From NCBI GenBank assembly GCA_903862425.1, contig CAIOYC010000002.1:124001-188000 (forward strand): a stretch of 64,000 bases of DNA, in the 5' to 3' direction. Below are positions 1 through 9,046 of the stretch, in pieces (positions within the stretch are counted from its first letter, which is position 1; each line of letters starts with the position of its first letter). The notes beneath the pieces were generated by a model, which saw only the letters and a list, made by a program, of their open reading frames with translations, was not told the origin of the DNA and did no database searches. The stretch is from an uncultured Caulobacterales bacterium (GTDB taxonomy: Bacteria > Pseudomonadota > Alphaproteobacteria > Caulobacterales > Caulobacteraceae). The position numbers were made by a program, and so were the translations under genes.

Positions 1-848
1 ATGCCCACCGAGCCGCCGGAAGGCGAATAGATGGCTGTGTTGACGCCGATCACCTTGCCATAAACATCGAAGGTCGGGCCGCCCGAATTGCCCCGGTTGA
101 TGGGCGCGTCGATCTGCAGATAGTTGACGAACTGGGTCGAGTTGTCCGGCAGATCCCGGCCATCCGCGGAAATGATGCCCGCGGTGGCCGTGACGCCGAG
201 GTTAAAGGGATTGCCCACCGCGATGACCCAGTCGCCCACGCGCGGCTTGGCCTGGGTCTCGAACTCCACATATTTGAAGCCCGTGCCCTCGACCTTCAGC
301 ACGGCGAGGTCGGTGCCTTCATCCTTGCCGATCAGCTTGGCGGTGAGGATGCGCTTGTCCTGCATCACCACCTTGATGGTCTCGGCGCCGTCGATGACGT
401 GGTTGTTGGTGACGATGTAACCGTCGCCGGAGATGAAGAAGCCCGAACCGGAGGCCTGCATCTCGGGCCCCTTCTTCGGCGTGGCGGGCGTATCGGGCTG
501 GCCCGGCAGACGGGGGCTCAGTCCCTTGCCGCGCGGGCTCGCGCCAGGACGGCCGGGGATGGAGAACGGGAAAGGCAAGCCCTCACCGTCGCCGTCCTCG
601 CCCTGCAGCTTGGACAGATCCACGTGGCTGGTCACATTGATCGACACCACCGCCGGCGACACCTTCTCGAAAATGTCGGCGAACGACATCGGCGCGCCCG
701 GCGGGGGGGAGAAGACCGCGGAGCGGGTCACGCTCGGGCGCGTCTCGGCCATGGCCGACGGCCACTGCATGCCGACTCCGACCGCCGCGACCGCCGCGAC
801 GCCCAGCCCGACCGCCGCGCCCGCCAGAAACTTCTTTTGCTCCGCCAT
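1..848 (-). CDS. degP: DegP/HtrA-family periplasmic serine protease (3' end outside the window)
   Basis: Periplasmic protease/chaperone of the DegP (Do) family, which degrades misfolded envelope proteins. The frame begins with ATG at 848 and runs off the left edge after 282 codons. A hydrophobic stretch at about residues 8-27 acts as signal or anchor. The trypsin-like triad is visible: His149 in TNNHVID, Asp179 in GTDLAVLK, Ser254 in NRGNSGGP. The PDZ domains would lie outside the window. A glycine/proline-rich insert (about residues 80-130) precedes the protease core. The gene follows ccmH in the same orientation, as in the alphaproteobacterial cycHJKL-degP arrangement. The family call is secure; the exact paralogue (DegP, DegQ or MucD type) is not. 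Confidence 0.93.
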   Translation of the reverse strand, partial: MAEQKKFLAGAAVGLGVAAVAAVGVGMQWPSAMAETRPSVTRSAVFSPPPGAPMSFADIFEKVSPAVVSINVTSHVDLSKLQGEDGDGEGLPFPFSIPGRPGASPRGKGLSPRLPGQPDTPATPKKGPEMQASGSGFFISGDGYIVTNNHVIDGAETIKVVMQDKRILTAKLIGKDEGTDLAVLKVEGTGFKYVEFETQAKPRVGDWVIAVGNPFNLGVTATAGIISADGRDLPDNSTQFVNYLQIDAPINRGNSGGPTFDVYGKVIGVNTAIYSPSGGSVG

Positions 849-922
849 GCTCTTCTCTTGCTTTCCTAAGACCAGCGCCGGCGCGACCATCCGCGCATCG
901 AGACACTGGATAATGCTCGACA

Positions 923-957
923 GGAAAACTAGTCGCCCCTGCGCGGGACGCTAGTGC
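923..957 (-). terminator. weak terminator candidate after the ccm operon
   Basis: On the minus strand an imperfect inverted repeat (ACTAG...CCC, GCGC loop, GGGGCG...CTAGT) is followed by TTTT. It sits between ccmH and degP. The stem has mismatches, so read-through into degP is likely and the call is tentative. Confidence 0.3.
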
Positions 958-1021
958 TCTTCGTCACCGTTTTCGACACGAGGGTACGTTTTTCGTTGGG
1001 CCGGTTCGCGGCGGAACCTTG

Positions 1022-1486
1022 TCAGGCGACCGGTTCGTCGGCTTTCGCCAACGCCGCGAGTCGTTTTTCTTCATCAGGAGACAAGGGCGCGGTCGGTTCG
1101 GGGCGGCGAGCGCGCACAACGAGAATCGCTCCGCCGCCCAGCACAAGGACAAACGGCGTCAACCACAGCACCGCGTTGCCAAGGGAGAAGCTCGGTTTCA
1201 GCAACACGAACTCGCCATAACGGTCGGTGAGATAGCGCTTCACCTCAACGTCGGAACGCCCTTCGGCCACCTGCTGACGCACCACCTTGCGCAAGTCCTC
1301 GGCGAGATCGGCCTCGGAATCGTCGATGGACTCGTTCTGGCAGACCAGGCAGCGCACCTCCTTAAAGAGGGCGCGGGCGCGGGCCTCCTTCGCCGGGTCG
1401 GGCAGGCGTTCGGCTGGATCGTTGGAGGCGGCGCAAAGGCTGAGCGCCGCGAAAGCTCCCGCAAGGATTAGGCGAGCCAGCCTCAC
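1022..1486 (-). CDS. ccmH: cytochrome c-type biogenesis protein CcmH/CycL
   Basis: Thiol-disulfide component of system I cytochrome c maturation; it reduces apocytochrome c heme-binding cysteines before heme attachment in the periplasm. The 154-aa product has an N-terminal signal/anchor, the family motif RCLVCQNESI with Cys46 and Cys49, and one C-terminal membrane segment (about residues 105-128). The start is GTG at 1486, overlapping the ccmF stop as GTGA, which indicates translational coupling. A longer open frame upstream is out-of-frame ccmF and was rejected. This is the short CcmH form, with CcmI encoded separately upstream. Confidence 0.93.
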   Translation of the reverse strand: MRLARLILAGAFAALSLCAASNDPAERLPDPAKEARARALFKEVRCLVCQNESIDDSEADLAEDLRKVVRQQVAEGRSDVEVKRYLTDRYGEFVLLKPSFSLGNAVLWLTPFVLVLGGGAILVVRARRPEPTAPLSPDEEKRLAALAKADEPVA

Positions 1487-3471
1487 GCGGCGACCTCGCC
1501 CGCCAGCCTGGCCCTGGCTCTGGCCCCGGCGGCGATGCGCAGCCGGCGATCGGACAGGGAGATCAGGCCGCCCAGCGCCATCAGGAGCGGTCCGCCGAAG
1601 ATCAGCCGCGCCCACGGGTTCCAATAGGCGCGGATCAGCCAGCTCGGCTGACCGCCGGTGCGCTGTTCGCCGAGCACCACATACAGGTCCGAGGGCCCCT
1701 TGGCGTCGATGGCCACCTGCGAGGTGGCCTGCCGGTTGACGGGATAAAAGCGTCGCTCGGGCGTCATGGCGCCGCCCGGGCCATGCGGGCCGGTGACCAG
1801 CAGCGTACCACGATCGGCGGTGTAGTTGGGGCCCTGCACCGCCTCGACGCCCTTGAGCGTCAGGGTATAGGCGCCGACCTGCAGGCTCTGGCCCACGGTC
1901 AGGGCCTGCGCCGCCTCGATCCGCCCGGAAGTCTCCACCACCGCGCCGAGCACAAAGACGCCGAGGCCGATATGCGCAAGCGTCATGCCCCAGGTGCCGC
2001 GCGGCAGATTGGTCAGCCGCCGCCAAGCCTCGCCGCTGCCGACCACACCGACGCGGGCGCGTACGAACAGCTCGGTCAAAGACCCCACCACCAGCCAGAT
2101 GCCCAGCACAACGCCGATGGCGCTGAAGCCCTTGCCCGGTTGCACCACCAGGAGCCAAGCCAGCCCGACCAGTAGAGAAGCGCCCGCCGCCACGAACAGG
2201 CGTTGGGCCGCGCCCAACAGGTCGCCGCGCTTCCATGACAGGAGCGGACCGAAGGGCAGAACCAGCAGGCACAGGGCCATGAGCGGGCCGAAGGTCAGGG
2301 CGAAGAAGGGCGCGCCGACGCTGATCGCCTCACCGGTCATGGCTTGGCGGATCAGGGGATAGAGGGTCCCTAGCGCCACCGTCGCCAGCGCGCCGGCCAG
2401 GAACAGGTTGTTGACCACCAGCGCGCCCTCGCGACTGATCGGGGCGAACAGGCCTCCGGCCTTCAAGCTCGGCGCGCGCCAGGCGAACAGGGCGAAACCC
2501 GATCCGGCGGCGATGCCGAGGATGGTGAGCAGCAGCACGCCCCGCGTCGGATCAACCGCAAAGGCGTGCACGCTGGTCAGTACGCCCGAACGCACCAGGA
2601 AGGCGCCGAGCATGGAGAAGGTGAAGGCGGTCAGGGCCAGGAACACGGTCCAACCCGGCAGCGCGCCGCGCTTTTCGGTGACTATGGCGGAATGGAGCAG
2701 CGCGGTGCCCGCCAGCCACGGCATGAAGGAGGCGTTCTCGACCGGGTCCCAGAACCACCAGCCGCCCCAGCCAAGCTCGTAATAGGCCCAGAACGACCCG
2801 AGCGTGATGCCGACGGTGAGGAAACTCCACGCCGCCAGGGTCCAGGGCCGCACCCAGCGCGCCCAGGCGGCATCGACCCGGCCCTCGATCAGGGCGGCGA
2901 CGGCGAAGGAGAACACCACCGAGAAACCGACATAGCCGGTGTAGAGGAACGGCGGGTGGATCGCCATGAACGGGTCTTGCAGGATCGGGTTGAGCGCCGC
3001 GCCCTCCACCGGCGGTGTGGCCAACCGCACGAAGGGGTTCGAAGCGAAGGCGGTATAGGCCATGAACAGGCCGCCGAGCGCGCCTTGGCTGGCCAGCACA
3101 AGCGGCTTCAACGTCGTCGGCAGGCCCTTGCCGAACACCGCCACCGCCATGCCGAACCCGGAGAGCGCCATGCACCAGAGCAGCATGGAGCCCTCGTGCG
3201 ACCCCCAGGTTGCAGCGACCCGATAAAGCAGCGGCTGATCCGAATGGGAGTTGGCCGCCACGTTCGAGACCGAGAAGTCGGAGGTGACGAAGGCGTACAT
3301 CAAGGCGAAGAAGGCTGTCGCCGAGGCGATGAAGGCGCCGACTGAAGCGCCCTCCCCCGCCCCGCGCAGACCCGCGTCGCGCCGAATGCGGCCCGCCGCC
3401 GACAGCCCGAATTGGGCCAGCGACAGCACGAAGGCGAGGAGCAGGGCGAAGGCGCCGAGTTCGGCGATCAT
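1483..3471 (-). CDS. ccmF: heme lyase subunit CcmF/CycK
   Basis: Large polytopic inner-membrane subunit of the heme lyase that joins heme from holo-CcmE to apocytochrome c. The 662-aa product has many hydrophobic helices and the tryptophan-rich WWD heme-handling signature (GWGGWWFWDPVENASFMPW, about residues 230-248). The start ATG at 3471 was chosen over an in-frame ATG 33 bases upstream because it forms an ATGA overlap with the ccmE stop and begins with the usual IAELG sequence. Length matches the family (about 650 aa). The downstream overlap with ccmH is also 4 bp. Confidence 0.95.
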   Translation of the reverse strand: MIAELGAFALLLAFVLSLAQFGLSAAGRIRRDAGLRGAGEGASVGAFIASATAFFALMYAFVTSDFSVSNVAANSHSDQPLLYRVAATWGSHEGSMLLWCMALSGFGMAVAVFGKGLPTTLKPLVLASQGALGGLFMAYTAFASNPFVRLATPPVEGAALNPILQDPFMAIHPPFLYTGYVGFSVVFSFAVAALIEGRVDAAWARWVRPWTLAAWSFLTVGITLGSFWAYYELGWGGWWFWDPVENASFMPWLAGTALLHSAIVTEKRGALPGWTVFLALTAFTFSMLGAFLVRSGVLTSVHAFAVDPTRGVLLLTILGIAAGSGFALFAWRAPSLKAGGLFAPISREGALVVNNLFLAGALATVALGTLYPLIRQAMTGEAISVGAPFFALTFGPLMALCLLVLPFGPLLSWKRGDLLGAAQRLFVAAGASLLVGLAWLLVVQPGKGFSAIGVVLGIWLVVGSLTELFVRARVGVVGSGEAWRRLTNLPRGTWGMTLAHIGLGVFVLGAVVETSGRIEAAQALTVGQSLQVGAYTLTLKGVEAVQGPNYTADRGTLLVTGPHGPGGAMTPERRFYPVNRQATSQVAIDAKGPSDLYVVLGEQRTGGQPSWLIRAYWNPWARLIFGGPLLMALGGLISLSDRRLRIAAGARARARLAGEVAA

Positions 3472-3941
3472 CGCGTGGAGCTTTCGGAACCAGCGCCGCG
3501 CCACTCGCCACTCTTCTTCAAGGCGTCGGCGACTTCCTTGGGCATGTACTTCTCGTCGTGCTTGGCCAGCACCTCGCGGGCGACGAACACCCCGGCGCCG
3601 TCGAACGCACCCTGGGCGACCACGCCCTGCCCCTCACGGAACAGGTCCGGCAGATCGCCCTTGAACACCACCTTGTCGGAGGCCTTCTTGTCGGTGACGC
3701 CGAAGCTGACCGTGCCGTCCGCCGCCTTGGAGACGCTGCCGGTCTCCACAAGTCCGCCGAGCCGTATGGTACGCCCGGCGGGCACGTGCTTCTCCGCCGC
3801 CTGGGCGGGGGAATAGAAGAACACCGCCGCATCGCCCATGGCATAGAGGCTGAGGCCCGCCGCGAGCGCCAATACCGGGGCGGCGATCGCCACCACCGTC
3901 AGCCGCCGCCGGGCCTTGCGTGATTTCGGAAGAAAACTCAT
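3468..3941 (-). CDS. ccmE: periplasmic heme chaperone CcmE/CycJ
   Basis: Membrane-anchored heme chaperone that binds heme covalently through a histidine and passes it to CcmF. The 157-aa product has a basic N-terminus (RKARRRL), one membrane anchor (about residues 14-34), a beta-barrel domain, and the conserved LAKHDEKYMP segment carrying heme-ligating His128 and Tyr132. It lies 46 bp after ccmI and overlaps ccmF by 4 bp. Length and motif are typical for the family. Confidence 0.95.
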   Translation of the reverse strand: MSFLPKSRKARRRLTVVAIAAPVLALAAGLSLYAMGDAAVFFYSPAQAAEKHVPAGRTIRLGGLVETGSVSKAADGTVSFGVTDKKASDKVVFKGDLPDLFREGQGVVAQGAFDGAGVFVAREVLAKHDEKYMPKEVADALKKSGEWRGAGSESSTR

Positions 3942-3987
3942 CAGAGCCGCAACATAGCGGCGCGCGCGGCCCGGAAGAAGGGGCGCG

Positions 3988-5091
3988 TCATTTCGCTTCC
4001 GCCTCTATGGGGCCAAGATCGTTGGGGCGGTCCTTGAACAGGGTCCGAGCCCTGGCCAGTGCGGCGGCCTCAGCCGGCTTGTCGCCCAGCACGCGATAGG
4101 AGCGCACCAGTCGCGCCCAGCCCGCCGGATCATTGGGGCTGGCGTCCAGGCGGGCCTTAAGGCTTGCCACCATCCCGCGAATGAACCCCGCCTGATCTCC
4201 TGACACCGCCGACGCATCCGGCGCTGCAGAGGCTGGCGCTGCCGCCTGGCCTTTCTCCACCTGATCGGCTGTGGCCAGCAGCGGCCCACGGCGCACATCG
4301 TTATCGGGCAACAGCGCAGCCAGCCTACGCCACAACTTCGATGCGCCTACGCCGTCGCCATCGGCCGCCCGCGCGCCGCCGAGGTAATAGAGCGCCGCCT
4401 GGTTGTTCGGATCGATCACGAGGGCTTTGTTGAGCGCTGACTCTGCGTCCGGGGTCGGTTTGTTGCCCGCCGCCGCCGCCATCGCCTCGCCCAGCGCGGC
4501 GTACAGGTCAGCATTGTCGGGTTGCAAAACCGTGGCGCGGCGTAGCGCCTCCATCGCAGCGACCGGGTCGCCCGCGGCCCGCTCCACACGCCCCAGCAGG
4601 GCCAGGAGCTTGGGATCGTTCGGCTTGTCCTTGACCAATTCGCGCAATACCGCGGCCATCTGATCGGGTTGGAGCCGGTTGACGGGAGTCGCCTTCCACT
4701 CGGCGATGCGGGCGCGATAGGGTCGGTCGGCCATGCCGGGCGTCCCCAGCCACAGGTATAGCCCAAGCGCCGCCAGCGCGGCCCCTGCCGCGGCAATCAA
4801 CGGCCAAAGCCGGCTGCCGCTACGTTCAGGCGCCTTGGTCGGCTCGGCGAGCAGGCGTCGCGCCGCCTCTGCCCGTGCGGTTTCGCGCTCTTCGGCAGGC
4901 AGGACGCCGCGCTCGACCAGCTCATCCAGGTCTTGCAGCTGGCGGCGATAGACGGCCCGAGCCGGGTCATCGACATCCACCGTCGCCGCGCGCTTGGCCG
5001 CGCGGGCGCCGAACCACAGCATCAGCAGGGCGGCGAGGCCGGCCAGCGTCGCCGCAGCGGGCCAGAACAGGATGGAAGGGGGAACGCCCAT
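3988..5091 (-). CDS. ccmI: cytochrome c-type biogenesis protein CcmI/CycH
   Basis: Apocytochrome c chaperone that presents the C-terminus of apocytochromes to the CcmFH heme lyase. The 367-aa product has two membrane segments (about residues 7-30 and 95-116) separated by a cytoplasmic loop with the CcmI signature YRRQLQDLDELVERG, followed by a periplasmic TPR region (repeats in about residues 145-265, then another near 315-360). It is the first gene of the ccmI-E-F-H operon. No ccmG/dsbE is present here, so the rest of the system must be encoded elsewhere. Confidence 0.9.
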   Translation of the reverse strand: MGVPPSILFWPAAATLAGLAALLMLWFGARAAKRAATVDVDDPARAVYRRQLQDLDELVERGVLPAEERETARAEAARRLLAEPTKAPERSGSRLWPLIAAAGAALAALGLYLWLGTPGMADRPYRARIAEWKATPVNRLQPDQMAAVLRELVKDKPNDPKLLALLGRVERAAGDPVAAMEALRRATVLQPDNADLYAALGEAMAAAAGNKPTPDAESALNKALVIDPNNQAALYYLGGARAADGDGVGASKLWRRLAALLPDNDVRRGPLLATADQVEKGQAAAPASAAPDASAVSGDQAGFIRGMVASLKARLDASPNDPAGWARLVRSYRVLGDKPAEAAALARARTLFKDRPNDLGPIEAEAK

Positions 5092-5136
5092 GGCCCGCTT
5101 GCTAGCGGGATTGCGCGGGTAAGGCGAGAGCCTGCG

Positions 5137-6411
5137 CTAAGCGGCCGCGGCGCGGCGGCGGATGATCTGCCCGGCCGGCGCCCCCTTGATCAGGGCCACG
5201 AAGTCGGCGGCGATCTCAAGATAGGCCCTCGCCCGGTCGAGATCCTCGACTTCGCGCTTGTGCAGGACCTCCACAAGATCTTCGCAATATTGATCGAGAC
5301 GCTTCTCAAGTGACTCCAGCACCTTCATTCGCACAGAGGCAAACCCGCCGACGCCGGCGGACATGCGAGCCTCCTCCAGCAAGGTCAGCAAGGCGCGGGC
5401 GCGGGTAACCAGGACGGGTTGCGGATCGGCGGCCAGCTTCGGCGCTGGCCTTACGGCCTTGCCCATCCCGCGACCCGGCTGAGTCGGCAGGGCGGCGGCG
5501 ACAGCGGGTTCGGTCTCGCGCAGCCTGGCTTCCATGGCGAGAGACAGCGCGACTTTCTGCTCGGCGATGCGCTGCCCCCAAGGACCGTCCCTGCGCAGGG
5601 TCAGCCATTCCTCGAACTCGGCGATCTCGTGGACGGCGATCAAAAGGCTGGCGGCTTCGGCAGCGCCCGCCTCCTCGCCGCAGCTCGGATCGAAGCGTTT
5701 CAGGCTGCCGATGCGGCTGTCGATATCGTCGAGGATGCGCTCGCCGATCCCCGCCAGCTCGGATTCGGCGAGATAGCGGTCGCTCGGCCGGTCCGTGGCG
5801 GCCGAGATCAAGCGAATCACCTGCCAGGGATTGGGTAGCATCGCCATCACCGCATCCCAGAAGGCGCGCGCGGCATCTGCGTCTAGCGTTAGGGCATCCT
5901 TGAAGGCCAGCCGAACGGCGGCCACGTGCTCACCCGACAAGCTGTGGATCCACCCGCCCAGCCGCGGCTGAATAGAGCGCAGGAGCGGACATAGACGCAG
6001 TAGACGCGCCAAGTTCGCGTCGTCCGCGAATTCTACCGCCCGGCGGCAGGCGATGTCGAACTCCACCGGTGGCGCCTCGGGGTTCCAGAAGGTGCGCGCG
6101 CCGGCTGTTGCGCGCGCCGCCAGATCGGGATCGTTGATCGCGACTTCGCTCCAGACCGACCTTAGCGCCTTTGGCTTGACGGACGCACCGGCGGCCCATG
6201 GGACCGCCATCAAAGGCAGGATCGGCGCAAAGACTGCCGCGACCGTGGCCCGCCGCCCGGACTCAGTCGCTGCTAACTCGTGAACTTCGTCGAGCGACGG
6301 ATCAGCCGAGCGCGCACCGGCCAGAACGCTTTCCAGCCGACGCAGCACAACATCTGGCGAGGCGGCGAAAACCCCCGCCACCATGGCGATCTTGGCCTTT
6401 GAGAGCGGCAT
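5137..6411 (-). CDS. protein of unknown function, 424 aa
   Basis: I do not recognise a family. The 424-residue protein is alpha-helical in character (Ala/Leu/Arg/Glu-rich), with no signal peptide, no long membrane segment and no catalytic motif I can identify. Short hydrophobic runs occur near residues 55-70 and 385-395. The C-terminus is basic (IIRRRAAAA). Codon use is like the neighbours, so it is probably a real gene. It sits 45 bp upstream of ccmI and about 100 bp downstream of the sensor kinase, all on the minus strand, and may be co-transcribed with either. A HEAT/ARM-like or regulatory role is possible but unsupported. Confidence 0.65.
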   Translation of the reverse strand: MPLSKAKIAMVAGVFAASPDVVLRRLESVLAGARSADPSLDEVHELAATESGRRATVAAVFAPILPLMAVPWAAGASVKPKALRSVWSEVAINDPDLAARATAGARTFWNPEAPPVEFDIACRRAVEFADDANLARLLRLCPLLRSIQPRLGGWIHSLSGEHVAAVRLAFKDALTLDADAARAFWDAVMAMLPNPWQVIRLISAATDRPSDRYLAESELAGIGERILDDIDSRIGSLKRFDPSCGEEAGAAEAASLLIAVHEIAEFEEWLTLRRDGPWGQRIAEQKVALSLAMEARLRETEPAVAAALPTQPGRGMGKAVRPAPKLAADPQPVLVTRARALLTLLEEARMSAGVGGFASVRMKVLESLEKRLDQYCEDLVEVLHKREVEDLDRARAYLEIAADFVALIKGAPAGQIIRRRAAAA

Positions 6412-6508
6412 GCGGCCCTGACGTCTCGGCGCCTCTAGCGCCCCGCCGTGAACTTGCCAGTGAGTTGTTAACTAAAACCGAAGGGGCCCGTTCTGGGCAG
6501 TTGCCGCG

Positions 6509-7906
6509 TCAGGCCGCTCCCGGCAGCTCCAGTTCGACGCGCAACCCGCCCAGTCGCGAATCGCCCAGGACGAGCTTGCCGCCATAGGCCACGGCCAGTT
6601 CCGCGACGATCGACAGGCCCAGACCGGAACCCGGCGTGCTTTCGTCCAGTCTCAGCCCGCGTTTCAGCACAGCGTTGCGCGCTTCGGCTGGCAGACCCGC
6701 ACCATCATCCTCGACGATCAGCCTCAGCCGGCCGGGCGCCGCGAGATCGCCGCTGATCCGCACACGATGATTGCGCCACTTGCAGGCGTTCTCCATCAGA
6801 TTGCCGACCATCTCCTGCAGATCCTGGCGTTCACCGAAAAAGACCAGGGCCTCGTCCGCGTCCCACTCGATTTCACCGTCCGGAAAGACGCGCTCCAGCA
6901 TGCGGGCCAGTTCGTCCAGCACTTCGGCGACGGAAGTGCGTTCCCCCGCGGTGGCGGAGCGGGCGGCGGCGCGGGCGCGGCGCAGGTGATGCTCGACGTG
7001 GCCTTGCATCGCCGAGGCCTGCCGCTCGACAACCTCCGCCAGCGGTCCCGGATGGCTGCGCGCCTCGGCCAGCATGACGGAGATGGGCGTCTTAAGAGCA
7101 TGAGCCAGATTGCCCACATGGGTGCGCTGCCGTTCCACAACCTCCTGATTGTGATCGAGCAGCTTGTTCAGTTCCTGGGCCAGAGGGGCGATCTCGACAG
7201 GATGCAGCTCGGACAGGCGCGAGCGCTTGCCGACCCGCACATCCGCGATCTCGCGCCCCATGCCGAACAGGGGGTCGAGACCCACCCGCACCTGGACGAA
7301 CACCGCCGCCACAAGCCCGACCCCCAAAGCCAGCAAGGCCAGCGCCGTATAGAGGGCGAAGCGGCGCACATCCTCGTCGATGTGGCTGTGATCCTGTGCC
7401 ACCATAAAGACGATGGGACGCGGATAGCCGGGGAACCGCGTTTCACGCACCGCCACACGCAGCCGCTGATGCAGCGGACCTTCCGCATTATAGAAGAACA
7501 AATGCCCCTTCGCCGCCGTCACCTGGCGGGCGACGTTGGCCGGCGAAGGCATCTCCTGATCGAACAGAGACCGAGATCGCTGGTCGTTGACGGGGTGTAG
7601 CTTTCCGTCTGAGCGGATCTCCGCCAGTTCCCAATACTTGCCCGAATAGGCGCGGGTGGCGCGCGCGTCAGTGATGGCGGGCGCGAACAGTTCGCCCTGC
7701 GGGGTCACCTGCGAGCCCGAATAGAGGCTGTCGATATCCTCACTGAGCCCCTGTTCGAATTCACTGAGCGCCGAATAGTGGAACAGCGCCGACAGGCCGA
7801 TGCCGGTCACGATCAGCAGCACCAAGCTCCAGCCCGCCGCCAGCCAGATCAGGCGTTGGACCAGCGAGCCCCGCGTCATCCGCTTGAAGAAGGGCCGGCT
7901 AGCCAC
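6509..7906 (-). CDS. PhoQ/FeuQ-like sensor histidine kinase
   Basis: Inner-membrane sensor kinase, 465 aa. Two membrane segments (about residues 17-43 and 184-206) flank a periplasmic sensor of about 140 residues. A HAMP-like linker follows, then the dimerisation/phosphoacceptor motif HALKTP with His269, the ATP-binding N box (LMENACKW), G1 (VEDDGAGL) and G2 (GSGLGLSIV). It lies 11 bp after the response regulator gene and is surely its partner. Position next to a PepSY protein and the ccm-degP block resembles the rhizobial feuPQ-cyc neighbourhood (established synteny, recalled, not computed). Signal unknown; divalent metal or envelope stress are inferences from the PhoQ-like layout. Confidence 0.9.
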   Translation of the reverse strand: MASRPFFKRMTRGSLVQRLIWLAAGWSLVLLIVTGIGLSALFHYSALSEFEQGLSEDIDSLYSGSQVTPQGELFAPAITDARATRAYSGKYWELAEIRSDGKLHPVNDQRSRSLFDQEMPSPANVARQVTAAKGHLFFYNAEGPLHQRLRVAVRETRFPGYPRPIVFMVAQDHSHIDEDVRRFALYTALALLALGVGLVAAVFVQVRVGLDPLFGMGREIADVRVGKRSRLSELHPVEIAPLAQELNKLLDHNQEVVERQRTHVGNLAHALKTPISVMLAEARSHPGPLAEVVERQASAMQGHVEHHLRRARAAARSATAGERTSVAEVLDELARMLERVFPDGEIEWDADEALVFFGERQDLQEMVGNLMENACKWRNHRVRISGDLAAPGRLRLIVEDDGAGLPAEARNAVLKRGLRLDESTPGSGLGLSIVAELAVAYGGKLVLGDSRLGGLRVELELPGAA

Positions 7907-7917
7907 GGGCGGGTGGG

Positions 7918-8592
7918 TCAGGCCGGCTCGCCGGGCAGAGGCGTGAGCCGATAGCCCAGCCCCCGCACCGTCTCGATCCGGTCCGGACCGATTTTCTTGC
8001 GCAAGCGCCCGACGAACACTTCGATGGTATTGGAGTCACGGTCGAAGTCCTGGTCGTACAGGTGCTCGACCAGTTCCGTGCGGCTGATCACCCGGCCCTG
8101 GTGCATCATCACATAGTGGAGCAGGCGGTATTCGAGCGAGGTCAGCCGCACCGGCTCGCCATTCACGCTGGCCCGCGCGGCGCGGGGATCGAGGCGGAGG
8201 CCGCCGCAACTCAGCGTCGGCTGGGAATGGCCGGTGGCGCGGCGCAGGAGGGCGCGGAGGCGCGCCAGCAGCTCCTCGGTGTGGTAGGGCTTGGTCAGAT
8301 AGTCGTCGGCGCCGGCGTCGAAGCCCGCCACCTTTTCCGACCAGGCGCCGCGCGCGGTGAGAATCAGCACCGGCGAACTCATGCCCTCGCGCCGCCAGCG
8401 CTCCAGCACCGAAACGCCGTCCACCTTGGGCAGGCCAAGGTCGAGGATAACTGCGTCATAAGGCTCGGTTTCGCCGAGAAACTGCGCCTCTTCGCCATCC
8501 GGCGCATGGTCCACCGCATAGCCGGCGTCGGCCAGCGCCTGTTTCAGCTGGCGCGCGATATCGGGTTCGTCTTCGACGAGCAGGATTCTCAT
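7918..8592 (-). CDS. OmpR/PhoP-family response regulator
   Basis: Two-domain transcriptional regulator, 224 aa. The receiver domain has the acidic pair EDE near the N-terminus, phosphoacceptor Asp51 (VILDLGLP) and the conserved LTKPY lysine near residue 101. The C-terminal winged helix (about residues 128-220) ends with the typical VRGLGYRL motif. It is encoded between the PepSY gene and the kinase on the same strand and is the cognate partner of that kinase. Targets cannot be read from this window; the PepSY gene and itself are likely. Confidence 0.92.
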   Translation of the reverse strand: MRILLVEDEPDIARQLKQALADAGYAVDHAPDGEEAQFLGETEPYDAVILDLGLPKVDGVSVLERWRREGMSSPVLILTARGAWSEKVAGFDAGADDYLTKPYHTEELLARLRALLRRATGHSQPTLSCGGLRLDPRAARASVNGEPVRLTSLEYRLLHYVMMHQGRVISRTELVEHLYDQDFDRDSNTIEVFVGRLRKKIGPDRIETVRGLGYRLTPLPGEPA

Positions 8593-8634
8593 GGGACTGA
8601 GCCTAGAACATTTTCGGACGAAAGGGAGGGAGTG

Positions 8635-8967
8635 CTAGCCGCCCGACAGGATCTGGCCGTTGGCGGCATCGACCAGGAAGTCGATGCGCCGGCCATCCGC
8701 GGCCGCCCAGCGGACCCGGTAAACGGAGCGTCCGTCGGGTCCGGTCTCCAGCCCCGCATCCAGCATCCGGCCCGGCGTACGTTTGCGGATTTCCGCCACC
8801 ACGCGCTCGAGCGAGATGTGACTGCCGCTCTTCACCTTGGCGCGCGCCTCGCCTTGCTGCTGACGCCAATCGGCGCCGAGCGAATCGGATTGGGCAAGCG
8901 CCGGCCCCGCGGCGGCGACCAGCGCCAGGGCGGCGATCCCCTTCGCTAAGGTGAGGCGGACGTTCAT
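8635..8967 (-). CDS. exported PepSY-domain protein
   Basis: Small periplasmic protein, 110 aa, with a cleavable signal peptide (MNVRLTLAKGIAALALVAAA, likely cleaved after ALA) and one C-terminal PepSY-like domain (about residues 48-110: RVVAEIRKRTPGRMLDAGLE, then YRVRW and IDFLVDAANGQIL). The ATG at 8967 was chosen over an upstream ATG because it starts directly on the signal peptide. PepSY proteins often accompany PhoPQ-like systems and may act as periplasmic modulators. It is probably the first gene of the PepSY-regulator-kinase operon (42 bp gap). Confidence 0.85.
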   Translation of the reverse strand: MNVRLTLAKGIAALALVAAAGPALAQSDSLGADWRQQQGEARAKVKSGSHISLERVVAEIRKRTPGRMLDAGLETGPDGRSVYRVRWAAADGRRIDFLVDAANGQILSGG

Positions 8968-9046
8968 GCTGCAGTCCCTAACGCACGGCGGCTGAATATC
9001 CGCTGAATGAGGCGCCATTCTTTCCGCTTCCGCTCGGTTTGCGGCG

